A stretch of DNA of 64,000 nt from Flavobacterium sp. CYK-55 (lineage in GTDB: Bacteria; Bacteroidota; Bacteroidia; Flavobacteriales; Flavobacteriaceae). Below the pieces are notes generated by a model. The model worked only from the letters and a program-made list of their open reading frames with translations, did no database searches and was not told the origin of the DNA. The position numbers and the translations under genes are program-made. This document shows, in pieces, positions 8,151 to 17,481 of the stretch (the first letter of the stretch is position 1; each line of letters opens with the position of its first letter). The stretch lies in the NCBI RefSeq assembly GCF_018413465.1, contig NZ_JAHCDK010000007.1:1-64000 (forward strand), in the 5' to 3' direction.

Positions 8151-10772
8151 ATGAAAATTGAAAAAATTCAGGCCCTGCGCGGACCCAATATTTGGAGCGT
8201 ACAACGCAAAAAACTCATCCAAATGCGCCTCGACCTCGAGGATATGGAGCAAAAACCCACCAATAAAATTCCCGGATTCCGCGAGCGTATTGAGGCCATG
8301 TTCCCCACCATGATTGAGCATCGTTGCTCTGAAGGCACCCGCGGCGGATTCTTCTCACGCATTGACCGCGGCACCTGGATGGGGCACGTTATTGAACACA
8401 TAGCCCTTGAAATACAAACCCTCGCCGGCATGGAAACCGGTTTTGGACGCACGCGTGAAACCAAAACACCGGGCGTTTACAACGTTGTTTTTAGTTATGT
8501 TGAAGAAAGCGTGGGCATGTTTGCCGCCGAATCAGCCGTGCGCATTGCCGAAGCGCTTATTGCCGGAACCGAATATGACGTGCAAGCCGATATTCAAAAA
8601 ATGCGTGAAATTCGCGAACGCGTCAGACTCGGGCCTTCAACGGGCAGTATTGTTGACGAAGCCGTTGCGCGTGATATTCCTTGGATTCGCCTCGGCACCA
8701 ACTCGCTCGTACAATTGGGTTATGGTGTGAACCAAATGCGCTTTCAAGCCACCATCACTTGCAAAACCAGCAACATCGCCGTTGATATTGCTTGTAATAA
8801 AGAAGAAACCAAACGCATGCTCGATATGGCCTCGATTCCCGTGGCCAGTGGTGGCATATGCGTGGATGAAGAAGATTTAGAAAACGTCATCAAAAAAATC
8901 GGCTTCCCCATCGTAATCAAACCACTCGATGGCAACCACGGAAAAGGCGCATCCATCAACGTCAAAAATATGGACGATGCCAAAGCCGGACTGGCCCATG
9001 CTAAAAACTACAGCCGCCGTGTGATTGTTGAGAAATTCATCACCGGATTTGACTTCCGCGTATTGGTCATTGACAACAAACTCGTAGCTGCTGCTTTGCG
9101 CGAACCTGCTCATGTTAAAGGCAACGGAACGCACAACATTCAACAACTCATCGACGAAACCAACAAAGATCCGCGTCGTGGTTATGGTCATGAAAACGTA
9201 TTGACTGAAATTACCGTCGATCGCGATACCACTGATTTGCTGACTAAAAAAGGATATACATTAGAAACCGTTCCGTCCAAAGATGAAATTGTCTACCTCA
9301 AATCAACCGCCAACCTCAGTACCGGCGGAACTTCGGTAGATGTCACCGATATGATGCACCCGGAGAATATTTTCTTGTGTGAACGCATCTCGCGTGTGAT
9401 TGGTTTAGACATTTGCGGTATTGATATTATGGCGCCCAACCTCACGCAACCACTCAAAGAAAACGGTGGATGTATTCTTGAAGTAAACGCCGCACCGGGC
9501 TTCCGTATGCACTTAGCACCTTCTGAAGGTTTGCCTAGAAACGTAGCTGCTCCGGTCATTGATATGTTGTATCCACCGGGTAAACCGAGTCGTATTCCGA
9601 TTATTGCTGTTACCGGAACCAACGGAAAAACTACTACCACTCGATTGGTAGCACACATCGTTAAAAACAATGGTTATCGCGTTGGATTTACTACTTCAGA
9701 TGGGATTTATGTGCAAAACCATATGATGGAAAAAGGCGATACCACCGGACCGGTTTCGGCCGAATATATTCTCAAAGATCCAACCGTTGAATTTGCCGTT
9801 CTTGAAACAGCTCGCGGCGGAATCTTGCGTGCCGGTTTGGGTTTTAGCCGCTGTGATATTGCCATCATTACCAATATTCAAGAAGACCATTTAGGCTTGA
9901 GTGATATTCATACGTTGGATGATTTGGCTCGCGTGAAAAGTACCGTGGTCAAAAGTGTTAAAAAAGACGGTTGGGCTATTTTAAATGCCGAAGACGAACA
10001 ATGTATTAAAATTGGTGAAGAACTCAGTTGCAATGTGGCTTATTTTAGTTTGGATGAAGAAAATCCGCTGATTAAAAAGCTTTGTAAAGAAGGCAAAACC
10101 GTATGTGTTTATGAAAACGGTTTCATCACGGTCAAAAAAGGCGAATGGAAAATCCGTATTGAGCGTGCCACGCACATTCCGCTTACGATGGGCGGAAAAG
10201 CGCGATTCATGATTGCCAACGTTTTGGCAGCAACGCTTGCTAGTTATCTTTGGGGCTTTAAAACCGAAGACATTAGTTTATCCTTGCAAACCTTTATTCC
10301 GGGTGCGGCACAAACACCGGGCAGAATGAACATTTTTGAGTTCAAAAAATTCAAAGTAATGATTGATTTTGCACATAATCCAGCCGGTTACCGCGGTATT
10401 GAAGATTATTTGAGCAACGTTGAAGCCAACAAGAAAATAGGCATTATTGCCGGTGTGGGCGATCGTCGCGACGAAGATATTAAAGAATGCGCCAGAATTG
10501 CCGGTCGTATGTTTGACCACATCATCATTCGTCAAGAAAAGCATTTGCGCGGCAGAACCGAAGACGAAATCATCAATTTGATTTTAGAAGGCATTGCCGA
10601 ATCAGGGAGAAACGTCACGCATGAAATCATCACCAAAGAAGTTGAGGCCATCAAACACGCCATCAGTGTTGCCGAAGAGGGAACATTTATCACTGCTTTG
10701 AGCGATGTAGTAACCAATGCCATTGAAATTGTTCAAGAATATTTAGATAAAGAAATCGAACAAGGACACTAA
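8151..10772 (+). CDS. cphA: Cyanophycin synthetase
   Basis: An 873-aa enzyme that polymerises aspartate and arginine into cyanophycin using ATP. An ATG at 8028 is in frame, but residues from 8151 (MKIEKIQALRGPNIWS) are the conserved family start, so 8151 is used. The domains are an N-terminal domain (about 1-160), an ATP-grasp module that adds aspartate (VIKPLDGNHGKGASINV near 256, ending with ILEVNAAPGFRMH) and a Mur-ligase-like module that adds arginine (P-loop TGTNGKTTTTRL near 487-498, then AVLETARGGILRAGLGF and MIDFAHNPAGYRG). Length and all ATP-binding motifs are intact. The divergent cphB and isoaspartyl peptidase genes support the assignment. Confidence 0.96.
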   Translation: MKIEKIQALRGPNIWSVQRKKLIQMRLDLEDMEQKPTNKIPGFRERIEAMFPTMIEHRCSEGTRGGFFSRIDRGTWMGHVIEHIALEIQTLAGMETGFGRTRETKTPGVYNVVFSYVEESVGMFAAESAVRIAEALIAGTEYDVQADIQKMREIRERVRLGPSTGSIVDEAVARDIPWIRLGTNSLVQLGYGVNQMRFQATITCKTSNIAVDIACNKEETKRMLDMASIPVASGGICVDEEDLENVIKKIGFPIVIKPLDGNHGKGASINVKNMDDAKAGLAHAKNYSRRVIVEKFITGFDFRVLVIDNKLVAAALREPAHVKGNGTHNIQQLIDETNKDPRRGYGHENVLTEITVDRDTTDLLTKKGYTLETVPSKDEIVYLKSTANLSTGGTSVDVTDMMHPENIFLCERISRVIGLDICGIDIMAPNLTQPLKENGGCILEVNAAPGFRMHLAPSEGLPRNVAAPVIDMLYPPGKPSRIPIIAVTGTNGKTTTTRLVAHIVKNNGYRVGFTTSDGIYVQNHMMEKGDTTGPVSAEYILKDPTVEFAVLETARGGILRAGLGFSRCDIAIITNIQEDHLGLSDIHTLDDLARVKSTVVKSVKKDGWAILNAEDEQCIKIGEELSCNVAYFSLDEENPLIKKLCKEGKTVCVYENGFITVKKGEWKIRIERATHIPLTMGGKARFMIANVLAATLASYLWGFKTEDISLSLQTFIPGAAQTPGRMNIFEFKKFKVMIDFAHNPAGYRGIEDYLSNVEANKKIGIIAGVGDRRDEDIKECARIAGRMFDHIIIRQEKHLRGRTEDEIINLILEGIAESGRNVTHEIITKEVEAIKHAISVAEEGTFITALSDVVTNAIEIVQEYLDKEIEQGH

Positions 10773-10797
10773 TTCATCATCCAAAAATGTAACAAAA

Positions 10798-10843
10798 GGG
10801 CAATGCTTGTAGACCAAAGTCAGGGCATTGCGCTTTTTTTTAT
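10798..10843 (+). terminator. Intrinsic terminator after cphA
   Basis: GGCAATGC and GCATTGCG pair around an 18-nt loop, followed by T8. The T-run merges into TATTTTTG (10841-10848), a -7-like box that may serve the next gene, so terminator and promoter overlap. Confidence 0.65.
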
Positions 10844-10873
10844 TTTTGTTTCATCTGTAAAAAAACTATTATT

Positions 10874-13006
10874 ATGAATAAATTTACACTCGTTCTGGCG
10901 AGCTTTTTAATGGCTTGTTCCGCTGTTGGACAACAAAAAAAACTCACGCTTGAAGAAAGCGTTCTCCAGCAAAACCGTCAATTCCGCGCCGATAAATTAC
11001 TTGGCTTTCAGTGGATTCCCGGCACCAATCAATATACTTATTTTGCCGAAGGCGGAAAAAAACTCATGACCGCCAACACTTCTAACAACAATGCAACTGA
11101 ATTGATTCAGTTGGCTGATTTGAATAAGGTTTTGGGAACAGACCTTAGAAGCTTTATTGGAATTGAATGGAAAGATGCCACGCATTTTCTCATCGCCAAC
11201 GGGCCAAAATTCTTTGAATACAATACCCAAGACAAAACGGGCAAACTAACGGGAACTTTTTCTGATACAGCCGAAAACCAAACCTATGATCACGGTCATC
11301 AAAACATCGCTTTTACCGAGAAAAATAATTTATACATCAGCGATCAAAACAATCAAAAAATTACGGTGACCAATCAAACCAACGAGGGCATTGTATCGGG
11401 GCAATCGATTGCACGCAATGAATTTGGCATTGATGGTGGAATTTTTTGGTCACCGAATGATCACTTTTTAGCCTTTTACCAGAAAGACCAATCTGAAGTG
11501 GCTGATTATCCGCTGTTGGACATCAACACCGTTCCGGGTTCATTAGAAAACATCAAATATCCGATGATTGGCCAAAAAAGCGAAAAACCATCCGTGGGTA
11601 TTTACAACTTGAAAACCCAGCAAACCGTATACATCAAGCCACGCGGAAATGCCGATGATTACCTAACCAATTTAGCTTGGACACCCGATGAAAAATACGT
11701 TTTGATTGCCGAACTCAACCGCGCGCAAAACGACATGAGCCTTAATGTGTACGATGCCCAAACCGGAGCTTTTGTACGTACATTGCTCAATGAAAAAAAT
11801 CCGAATTGGGTAGAACCGGAACATCCGGCATTTTTCCCGAATGCAAAGTCAAATAACTTTGTTTGGCACAGTGAAAAAGACGGTTTTCAAAACTTATACC
11901 TTTATTCTATTGACGGAAAACTCATCCGTCAGTTAACTAAAAACAAATTCCCGGCGCGTCAGATTTTGGGCGCTAATCCGGCCGGAACCGAGGTTTATTT
12001 TATGGCTACGGGCGACAACCCAACCAATATGCTGGCTTATAAAGTGGATATGAACGGAAAGCAAACACAAATTACCAAAGATGCTGGTGTGCACAACGTA
12101 ACGGTAAGTACCGACGGAAATTGGTTTTTTGACGATTTTTCAAACCATAACACACCGGGCAAATGTTTGATGTATAACAAATCACTCAAAGCCACAACTT
12201 TGGTTGAAAGCCCGAATAAATACAACGGTTATGCGATGGGAACGGCTGAGATTAAAACCATCAAAGCTGCTGATGGAACAACAGATTTGTATACGCGACT
12301 CATCAAACCAAGTGATTTTGATCCGAGCAAAAAATATCCGGTTTTGGTGTATGTTTATGGCGGTCCGCACGCGCAAATGATTACCAACAGTTATTTAGAT
12401 GGTGCCAATTTGTGGATGTATTGGATGGCCGAGCAAGGTTATTTGGTTTTTACTGTTGACAACAGAGGTTCTGACAACCGCGGGTTTGCTTTTGAAAGTG
12501 TCATCCACGGGCAGTTGGGCAACAATGAAATCGCCGACCAAATGAAAGGTGTAGAATATTTAAAATCATTGCCTTATGTAGATGGCAACAGATTGGCCGT
12601 TCATGGTTGGAGTTTTGGCGGATTTATGACTACTTCAATGATGTTGCGCAAACCCGATGTATTTAAAGTGGGCGTTGCTGGCGGACCGGTAACCGATTGG
12701 AAATTATACGAAGTAATGTATGGCGAACGCTATATGGATACTCCGGCTGAAAACCCAAAAGGATTTGACGAAAACTGTACGTTGAATTATGTAAAAGACC
12801 TTAAAGGAAAGCTAATGCTCATTCACGGAACCAGCGATGATGTCGTAGTGATGCAACACAACTTGAATTTGATCAAGAAATTTGTCGAAGCTGAAAAACA
12901 AGTTGATTTCTTTGCTTATCCGATGCACAAACACAATGTAATAGGCAAAGACCGCGTTCATTTAATGTGCAAAGTGCTGAACTATGTGATGGAGAACAAT
13001 AAATAA
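10874..13006 (+). CDS. Dipeptidyl peptidase IV, S9B family
   Basis: A 710-aa exported serine peptidase that removes Xaa-Pro dipeptides. It has a signal peptide (about 1-19, ending SAVGQ; the LMAC sequence could be a weak lipobox), an N-terminal eight-bladed propeller (about 40-480, WSPNDHFLAFYQKDQSEV being typical of DPP4) and a C-terminal alpha/beta hydrolase. The nucleophile is Ser580 in HGWSFGG, the acid is Asp in GTSDDVV (about 655), and the base is His in MHKHNVIG (about 687). It is flanked by terminators, so probably a single-gene unit. Length is normal. The substrate is unknown; periplasmic peptide scavenging is the usual role. Confidence 0.93.
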   Translation: MNKFTLVLASFLMACSAVGQQKKLTLEESVLQQNRQFRADKLLGFQWIPGTNQYTYFAEGGKKLMTANTSNNNATELIQLADLNKVLGTDLRSFIGIEWKDATHFLIANGPKFFEYNTQDKTGKLTGTFSDTAENQTYDHGHQNIAFTEKNNLYISDQNNQKITVTNQTNEGIVSGQSIARNEFGIDGGIFWSPNDHFLAFYQKDQSEVADYPLLDINTVPGSLENIKYPMIGQKSEKPSVGIYNLKTQQTVYIKPRGNADDYLTNLAWTPDEKYVLIAELNRAQNDMSLNVYDAQTGAFVRTLLNEKNPNWVEPEHPAFFPNAKSNNFVWHSEKDGFQNLYLYSIDGKLIRQLTKNKFPARQILGANPAGTEVYFMATGDNPTNMLAYKVDMNGKQTQITKDAGVHNVTVSTDGNWFFDDFSNHNTPGKCLMYNKSLKATTLVESPNKYNGYAMGTAEIKTIKAADGTTDLYTRLIKPSDFDPSKKYPVLVYVYGGPHAQMITNSYLDGANLWMYWMAEQGYLVFTVDNRGSDNRGFAFESVIHGQLGNNEIADQMKGVEYLKSLPYVDGNRLAVHGWSFGGFMTTSMMLRKPDVFKVGVAGGPVTDWKLYEVMYGERYMDTPAENPKGFDENCTLNYVKDLKGKLMLIHGTSDDVVVMQHNLNLIKKFVEAEKQVDFFAYPMHKHNVIGKDRVHLMCKVLNYVMENNK

Positions 13007-13026
13007 ACACAACGCTATATAAAACA

Positions 13027-13057
13027 AAACCACCAATAATACTGGTGGTTTTTTTAT
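13027..13057 (+). terminator. Intrinsic terminator after the DPP4 gene
   Basis: AACCACCA / TGGTGGTT hairpin around ATAATAC with a following T-run. Confidence 0.8.
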
Positions 13058-13123
13058 TTAGCAAATGTTGTCTCGGTCATTTACCAAATTATACTATAAT
13101 TACTTCATCCTCAAATTGAAAAA

Positions 13124-13255
13124 TTAAAAAAACATCAGGTCAATAAAAAGTGCCGAAAACACCACCGAACAAATGCATATGGCAACGATGATGATTTTAA
13201 GTAAAGACAAATTTTCTAAAAAGGGAAATTTTTCAAAATAGAAAACCCATTTCAT
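13124..13255 (-). CDS. Possible 43-aa membrane peptide
   Basis: A short minus-strand ORF from ATG (13255) to TAA (13124). It starts MKWVFYFEKFPFLENLSLLK and continues with a hydrophobic stretch of about 20 residues (IIIVAICICSVVFSALFIDL), which looks like one transmembrane helix. It lies 128 nt beyond the end of the LytTR regulator gene on the same strand. No strong ribosome-binding site is expected in this group, and none is seen. Small single-helix proteins are often missed, but an ORF this short can also arise by chance. The rest of 13058-13382 holds AT-rich sequence with scattered GTGATGA words and no other gene. Confidence 0.35.
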   Translation of the reverse strand: MKWVFYFEKFPFLENLSLLKIIIVAICICSVVFSALFIDLMFF

Positions 13256-13382
13256 ATCGCTTTATTTTTGAACTATTTCATCATAAAGAAAAAAAATGTC
13301 GTTCAATAGCGAAAAAAAATGTGATGAACTCTCCAGAACTTGTGATGAAACGCACTGGTCAAGTGATGATTGAATCTAAGGC

Positions 13383-14114
13383 TCAGACAATATTGAGTTT
13401 TTCTACCAAAATATCGTAGTAATTCTTGGCAATGGGAATCTTGGTTTGCTGTATCGTCACAAAATTGTGCTCTAAATTGGTCATGTAATCCAGGTTGACA
13501 ATATAAGATTTATGCGTTTTAAAAAACACTTGACTGTTGAGCCGTTCAATGAAGTTTGAAAGTGTGGCCCGAATGAGCTCATCTTTGTGCAGTGTTTTGA
13601 TCTCAAGGTAATTTCCGTCAGACTTAATCCAAAGAATCTCATGAATATTGAGCTTGGTATATTTAAACTTGTCTTTGATAAACAACGCATCTTTGATGAT
13701 GAAAGAATCAGCTTTAGGCTCAGAAACAATCGAGGCATTTTCAAGCGCAGCCAACTGATGCAAAGCCATTTCAATAGTCGTTAAAAGCTGTTCTTGCTTA
13801 AAAGGTTTTACCAAATAATTAATCGGATGCGTAGCTTTGGCGCGCTCTAGGGTTGGCGTGTCAGCATATGAAGTTGTATATATAAACGGAATTTTATAAA
13901 TCTTGCTAATTTCATGCGCCAAATCAATACCGTCCAAACTTCCGTTTAGGTTTACATCGAGTAAAATCAAATCGGGCGTTGTTGATTTTAAAAGATGAAT
14001 GGCCTCGTGATAATCCATGGCCACACCTAAAACTTCATAGCCCATTTTGCAGAGCATTGAGCGCACATCTTCGGCTATAATCAACTCATCTTCAACAATT
14101 AAAATTTTTACCAT
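13383..14114 (-). CDS. LytTR-family response regulator
   Basis: A 243-aa two-component regulator. The receiver domain spans about 1-120 with acidic pocket residues in VEDE, phosphoacceptor Asp53 in LILLDVNLNG, the conserved Thr/Ser region TTSYAD and Lys in YLVKPF. The C-terminal LytTR DNA-binding domain covers about 140-243 (KLNIHEILWIKSDGNYLEIKT, KTHKSYIVNLDYM). It starts 10 nt after the kinase gene, so both are co-transcribed and almost certainly partners. Target genes are not evident from the sequence. Confidence 0.93.
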   Translation of the reverse strand: MVKILIVEDELIIAEDVRSMLCKMGYEVLGVAMDYHEAIHLLKSTTPDLILLDVNLNGSLDGIDLAHEISKIYKIPFIYTTSYADTPTLERAKATHPINYLVKPFKQEQLLTTIEMALHQLAALENASIVSEPKADSFIIKDALFIKDKFKYTKLNIHEILWIKSDGNYLEIKTLHKDELIRATLSNFIERLNSQVFFKTHKSYIVNLDYMTNLEHNFVTIQQTKIPIAKNYYDILVEKLNIV

Positions 14115-14124
14115 GGTGCATGTA

Positions 14125-16116
14125 TTAAGTTTGTGTCGCTTTAAATTCTTTTAAATCTTTAAACAAAACCACAAATGAAGTTTCGTTGGGCTTTTGTTTG
14201 ACCGATAAACTTCCGCGCAATTGCTTGCTCAGAATCGAGACCAATTTGAGCCCTAAAGATTTTAAATTCTCTAAGTCAAAATTCTTGGCCAGACCGTGAC
14301 CGTTGTCAGATACCTTTAACTCATAATCAACCTTGTTCAATGCTTTGATGGCCACTTTGATGGTGCCGCCTTCTTTCTCGGCAAAGGCATATTTAAAGGC
14401 ATTGGCTACGAGTTCATTGACCATCAATCCGAGCGGAATGGCCGTATCAAAATCAAATTTTAAATCAACGGTTTCAACCACCACCTGAATATTTTTTGAT
14501 TTCGCACCAAATAAATCTGACAAATAAGCCACGAGTTCTATGAGGTAATTATCAACGTTTACTTTGTGAATTTCATCTGATTGATACAAATTCTGGTGAA
14601 TCAAACTCATGGCCTGTACCCTGCTCTGCCCTTCTTGAATCGTAGCCAAAACCACCGGATCGTTGATTTCTTCAGATTGCATATTGAGCAAACTCGAAAT
14701 AATTTGCAGGTTGTTTTTAACGCGGTGGTGAATTTCTTTGAGCAAAGTTTCTTTTTCTTTGAGCGATTTTTCAATTTGCTCTTTTTGCAGCTGAATAATC
14801 TTGCGTTGCTTTTGATGCTTTTGGGAATTGATATAAATACTGATGGTCACCAAACTGAGTAAAAACAGCGAAATCAACACCACATATTTGATTTTCTTTT
14901 GTTTGTTGGCCTCATACAATGAAGCTTCTTTTATAGCGTCTTGCTTTTTCTTGAACTCATATTCCAACTGAATCTGCGTGAGCTTGTTGTTGATTTCAGT
15001 ATTGAACATTGAGTCGCTCATGGTTTTAAAAAGCACCTGATTTTCATAGGCCGCTAGGTAATTTTTCTTTTCGCGATAGATTTTGGCTAAATTTTCATAG
15101 GCAAACTTCACCGACTCAATTTCTCCGATTTCTTTTGAAATGCGCAAACCTTTTAAGGTAAATTGCTCAGCCAAATCAAGCTGATGTTGCAAATAATATA
15201 CTTCACCTATGTTTCGGTACGAATCACCAATTCCTGATTTATAATCGCTTTTTGAGAAATTTTTCAGTGCTTTATTAAAGTAGTCAAGCGCCTTTGCGTA
15301 CTGTTTTTGCTTTTTGCAATTGGTGCCTATATGCTGCTCATTATAGGCTATTCCAATAACATCATTGACCTTTTGATAATAGGTGTAACATTCCTCGAGC
15401 ATGGCATTTGATTTTTGATAGTCTTTCTGATCGGCATAAATACTCGCGATGTTCGAAAGAATGGTATAACGCAAATCTAAATGTTGCCCGGGCACATGGT
15501 CATCAAGAATTTTAAGCGCTTTTTGATAATACTTAAGCTCCTTTTCATGCTCATTGATTTTACCGTGCAAAATGGCCAGATTGTTGGTCAGGCTTGACAT
15601 TTTTCGGTATTCATGCAAGGGTTCAAAAATGCTCAAACCTGCATTGAGATATTTGAGCGATTGAGCAAAATTGTTCAGAAACAAATACGATTGACCCAGC
15701 AAACCATAGCTCACCCCTAAATCTTTACAAGTCGGATCTTTCTTAAAAATGACAATGGCTTTGTTCAAGCAAACAATTGCCTCTTGAAAGTTGCCTTTGT
15801 TGTTGTACAAACGCCCTAATGAATTGTAGATTTTTCCTTGTCCGATGAGATATTGAATCTTCACACACAACGCTAATGACTGTTTATAATAAGCAATCGC
15901 TTTTTGAACATCATCATCTTGATAAGTATCGGCAATTTTGTTGAGTAAATTGACTTTGACCGTATCTCGAATTGCATTTTTTATAGAAGTGTTTTGCGGA
16001 TGAACCCGATCATAAGCTGCGAGCTTTTGTAGCAGACTATCTCTCTTGCTTTCTGTTTGCCCAAACGAGCCCACAAAAATGAAAAAACAAAACAGCAAAA
16101 GGATATTTCTGAGCAT
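14125..16116 (-). CDS. TPR-containing sensor histidine kinase (HisKA_2 type)
   Basis: A 663-aa kinase with a signal peptide (about 1-19), a periplasmic array of roughly seven to eight tetratricopeptide repeats (about 50-370), one transmembrane helix (about 409-429), a short coiled coil and a HisKA_2 dimerisation/phosphoacceptor domain with EIHHRVKNNLQ (His about 460). The HATPase_c domain follows with the N box (ELVANAFKYAF) and G boxes (DNGHGL). Such kinases sense periplasmic or protein-protein cues through the TPRs. It is 20 nt downstream of the next gene on the same strand (ending 16137) and 10 nt upstream of the regulator gene, indicating one operon. Confidence 0.92.
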   Translation of the reverse strand: MLRNILLLFCFFIFVGSFGQTESKRDSLLQKLAAYDRVHPQNTSIKNAIRDTVKVNLLNKIADTYQDDDVQKAIAYYKQSLALCVKIQYLIGQGKIYNSLGRLYNNKGNFQEAIVCLNKAIVIFKKDPTCKDLGVSYGLLGQSYLFLNNFAQSLKYLNAGLSIFEPLHEYRKMSSLTNNLAILHGKINEHEKELKYYQKALKILDDHVPGQHLDLRYTILSNIASIYADQKDYQKSNAMLEECYTYYQKVNDVIGIAYNEQHIGTNCKKQKQYAKALDYFNKALKNFSKSDYKSGIGDSYRNIGEVYYLQHQLDLAEQFTLKGLRISKEIGEIESVKFAYENLAKIYREKKNYLAAYENQVLFKTMSDSMFNTEINNKLTQIQLEYEFKKKQDAIKEASLYEANKQKKIKYVVLISLFLLSLVTISIYINSQKHQKQRKIIQLQKEQIEKSLKEKETLLKEIHHRVKNNLQIISSLLNMQSEEINDPVVLATIQEGQSRVQAMSLIHQNLYQSDEIHKVNVDNYLIELVAYLSDLFGAKSKNIQVVVETVDLKFDFDTAIPLGLMVNELVANAFKYAFAEKEGGTIKVAIKALNKVDYELKVSDNGHGLAKNFDLENLKSLGLKLVSILSKQLRGSLSVKQKPNETSFVVLFKDLKEFKATQT

Positions 16117-16136
16117 CTTATTGGCTTATTACATGA

Positions 16137-17402
16137 TTAGGTTTTTTGAGGTTTTTTGCGCGCCGCCGGAAACAATACATTGTTCAAAATCAATCTGAAT
16201 CCCGGAGAATTAGGATGCAAATCTAAAACGGTCGGTTCATCGCCCACGCGGTGTTGGTAATCTTCAGGATCATGTCCGCCATAATAAGTAAAAAATCCTT
16301 TGCCTTTTTGTCCGTGGATGTAACGCGCCTCATCATTGAGTTCGCATTTCCCTAAAACCAAAACGTTTGACTTGACCAAAGCCGAATCAAATGAAGTGGT
16401 TTGCCCCATAAATCCTTTGATGAGTTGGGTGTGGTTTTGACACAACATACTCGGAATCACATCCCATTTGGCCGAATAATCCATTAAAGTAAAATAATCA
16501 CGCTCAAACGGAATCTTGCGTTTCTCAGTCATATCAATATCTGAAAACTCGTAATGCTCCGGACGACGATCTAAAATAAAATCCTTAAAAGCAAAAGTAC
16601 GGCTGTAATCAATACGCGATTGATAATTCGGATCACTTGGGTCACCATCAAACATCGGTTCACAAATATCGACGCCTTCAGCCGAAAGCGCAATATCAAA
16701 ACTATCGGTAGCCGAACACATGGCAAACATAAAACCACCGCCAATGACAAAGTCGCGGATTTTTTTGGCTACGGCTAATTTTTCTTGCGAAACCTTGTCA
16801 TAACCCAATTGAGTTGCTAAAGCTTCGGCTTCTTTTTTCTGTTCTATATACCAAGGTGCGTTGCGATAGGAACCGTAAAACTTGCCGTATTGACCCGAGA
16901 AATCTTCGTGGTGCAAATGCAGCCAATCATACAAAACGAGCTGGTCTTTGAGCACTTCTTCATCATAAATAGGCGTAAACGGAATTTCGGCATAGGTCAA
17001 AACCATCGTCACAGCATCGTCCCAGGGTTGTTTGCCTTTGGGCGTATACACCGCTACTTTGGGCGCTTTTTCAAGCACAACTGTTTCCATATTTTGCGAC
17101 GGACTTGAGATTTCATCAAGAATTTGCTGGGCTTCAGCATCTGATAAAAGCTCAAAACTCACCCCGCGAATTTGGCATTCTCTACGGATTTCTTCGGCAT
17201 CGGGAAGCAAAAAAGATCCACCGCGATAGTTGAGCAACCAACTCGCTTTGTAGTTTTTATTAAGCGTCCAATAGGTAATTCCGTAGGCTTTGAGATGGTT
17301 TTTTTGCGCTATTTCATCCATGGGTAACAAGATAAAACTCGCGCGTGCCGAAAAACTGCAAGCCAGCATCAACCCCAAAAAATAAAGCAAAAATTTTCTC
17401 AT
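16137..17402 (-). CDS. Exported 'asparagine synthetase B-like' protein of unknown function
   Basis: A 421-aa protein with an N-terminal signal (RKFLLYFLGLMLACSFSARA). Related flavobacterial proteins are often labelled asparagine synthetase B, but neither an N-terminal Cys2 glutaminase site nor an SGGxDS ATP-pyrophosphatase motif is visible, so that name looks wrong. The central part (KVAVYTPKGKQPWDDAVTMVL, then a GGGFMFAMCSATDSFDIAL segment with a Cys) resembles a class I glutamine amidotransferase/ThuA-like fold, and the C-terminus is rich in aromatic and acidic residues (YYGGHDPEDYQHRVGDEP). It is first in a probable operon with the TPR kinase and LytTR regulator. A TATCTTTG box on the minus strand at 17446-17453 could be its promoter. 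Confidence 0.7.
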   Translation of the reverse strand: MRKFLLYFLGLMLACSFSARASFILLPMDEIAQKNHLKAYGITYWTLNKNYKASWLLNYRGGSFLLPDAEEIRRECQIRGVSFELLSDAEAQQILDEISSPSQNMETVVLEKAPKVAVYTPKGKQPWDDAVTMVLTYAEIPFTPIYDEEVLKDQLVLYDWLHLHHEDFSGQYGKFYGSYRNAPWYIEQKKEAEALATQLGYDKVSQEKLAVAKKIRDFVIGGGFMFAMCSATDSFDIALSAEGVDICEPMFDGDPSDPNYQSRIDYSRTFAFKDFILDRRPEHYEFSDIDMTEKRKIPFERDYFTLMDYSAKWDVIPSMLCQNHTQLIKGFMGQTTSFDSALVKSNVLVLGKCELNDEARYIHGQKGKGFFTYYGGHDPEDYQHRVGDEPTVLDLHPNSPGFRLILNNVLFPAARKKPQKT

Positions 17403-17481
17403 CTTTTAGAAATATGGCCCAAGATAGTATTTATCCCGACGAGTTCAAAGATAAGCCTAGTTAAAAATAACCCGAAATTTC

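Noticed and set aside
16137..17402. Asparagine synthetase B
   Set aside because: No Cys2 glutaminase site and no SGGxDS ATP motif; a signal peptide is present. The name is probably a propagated mislabel.
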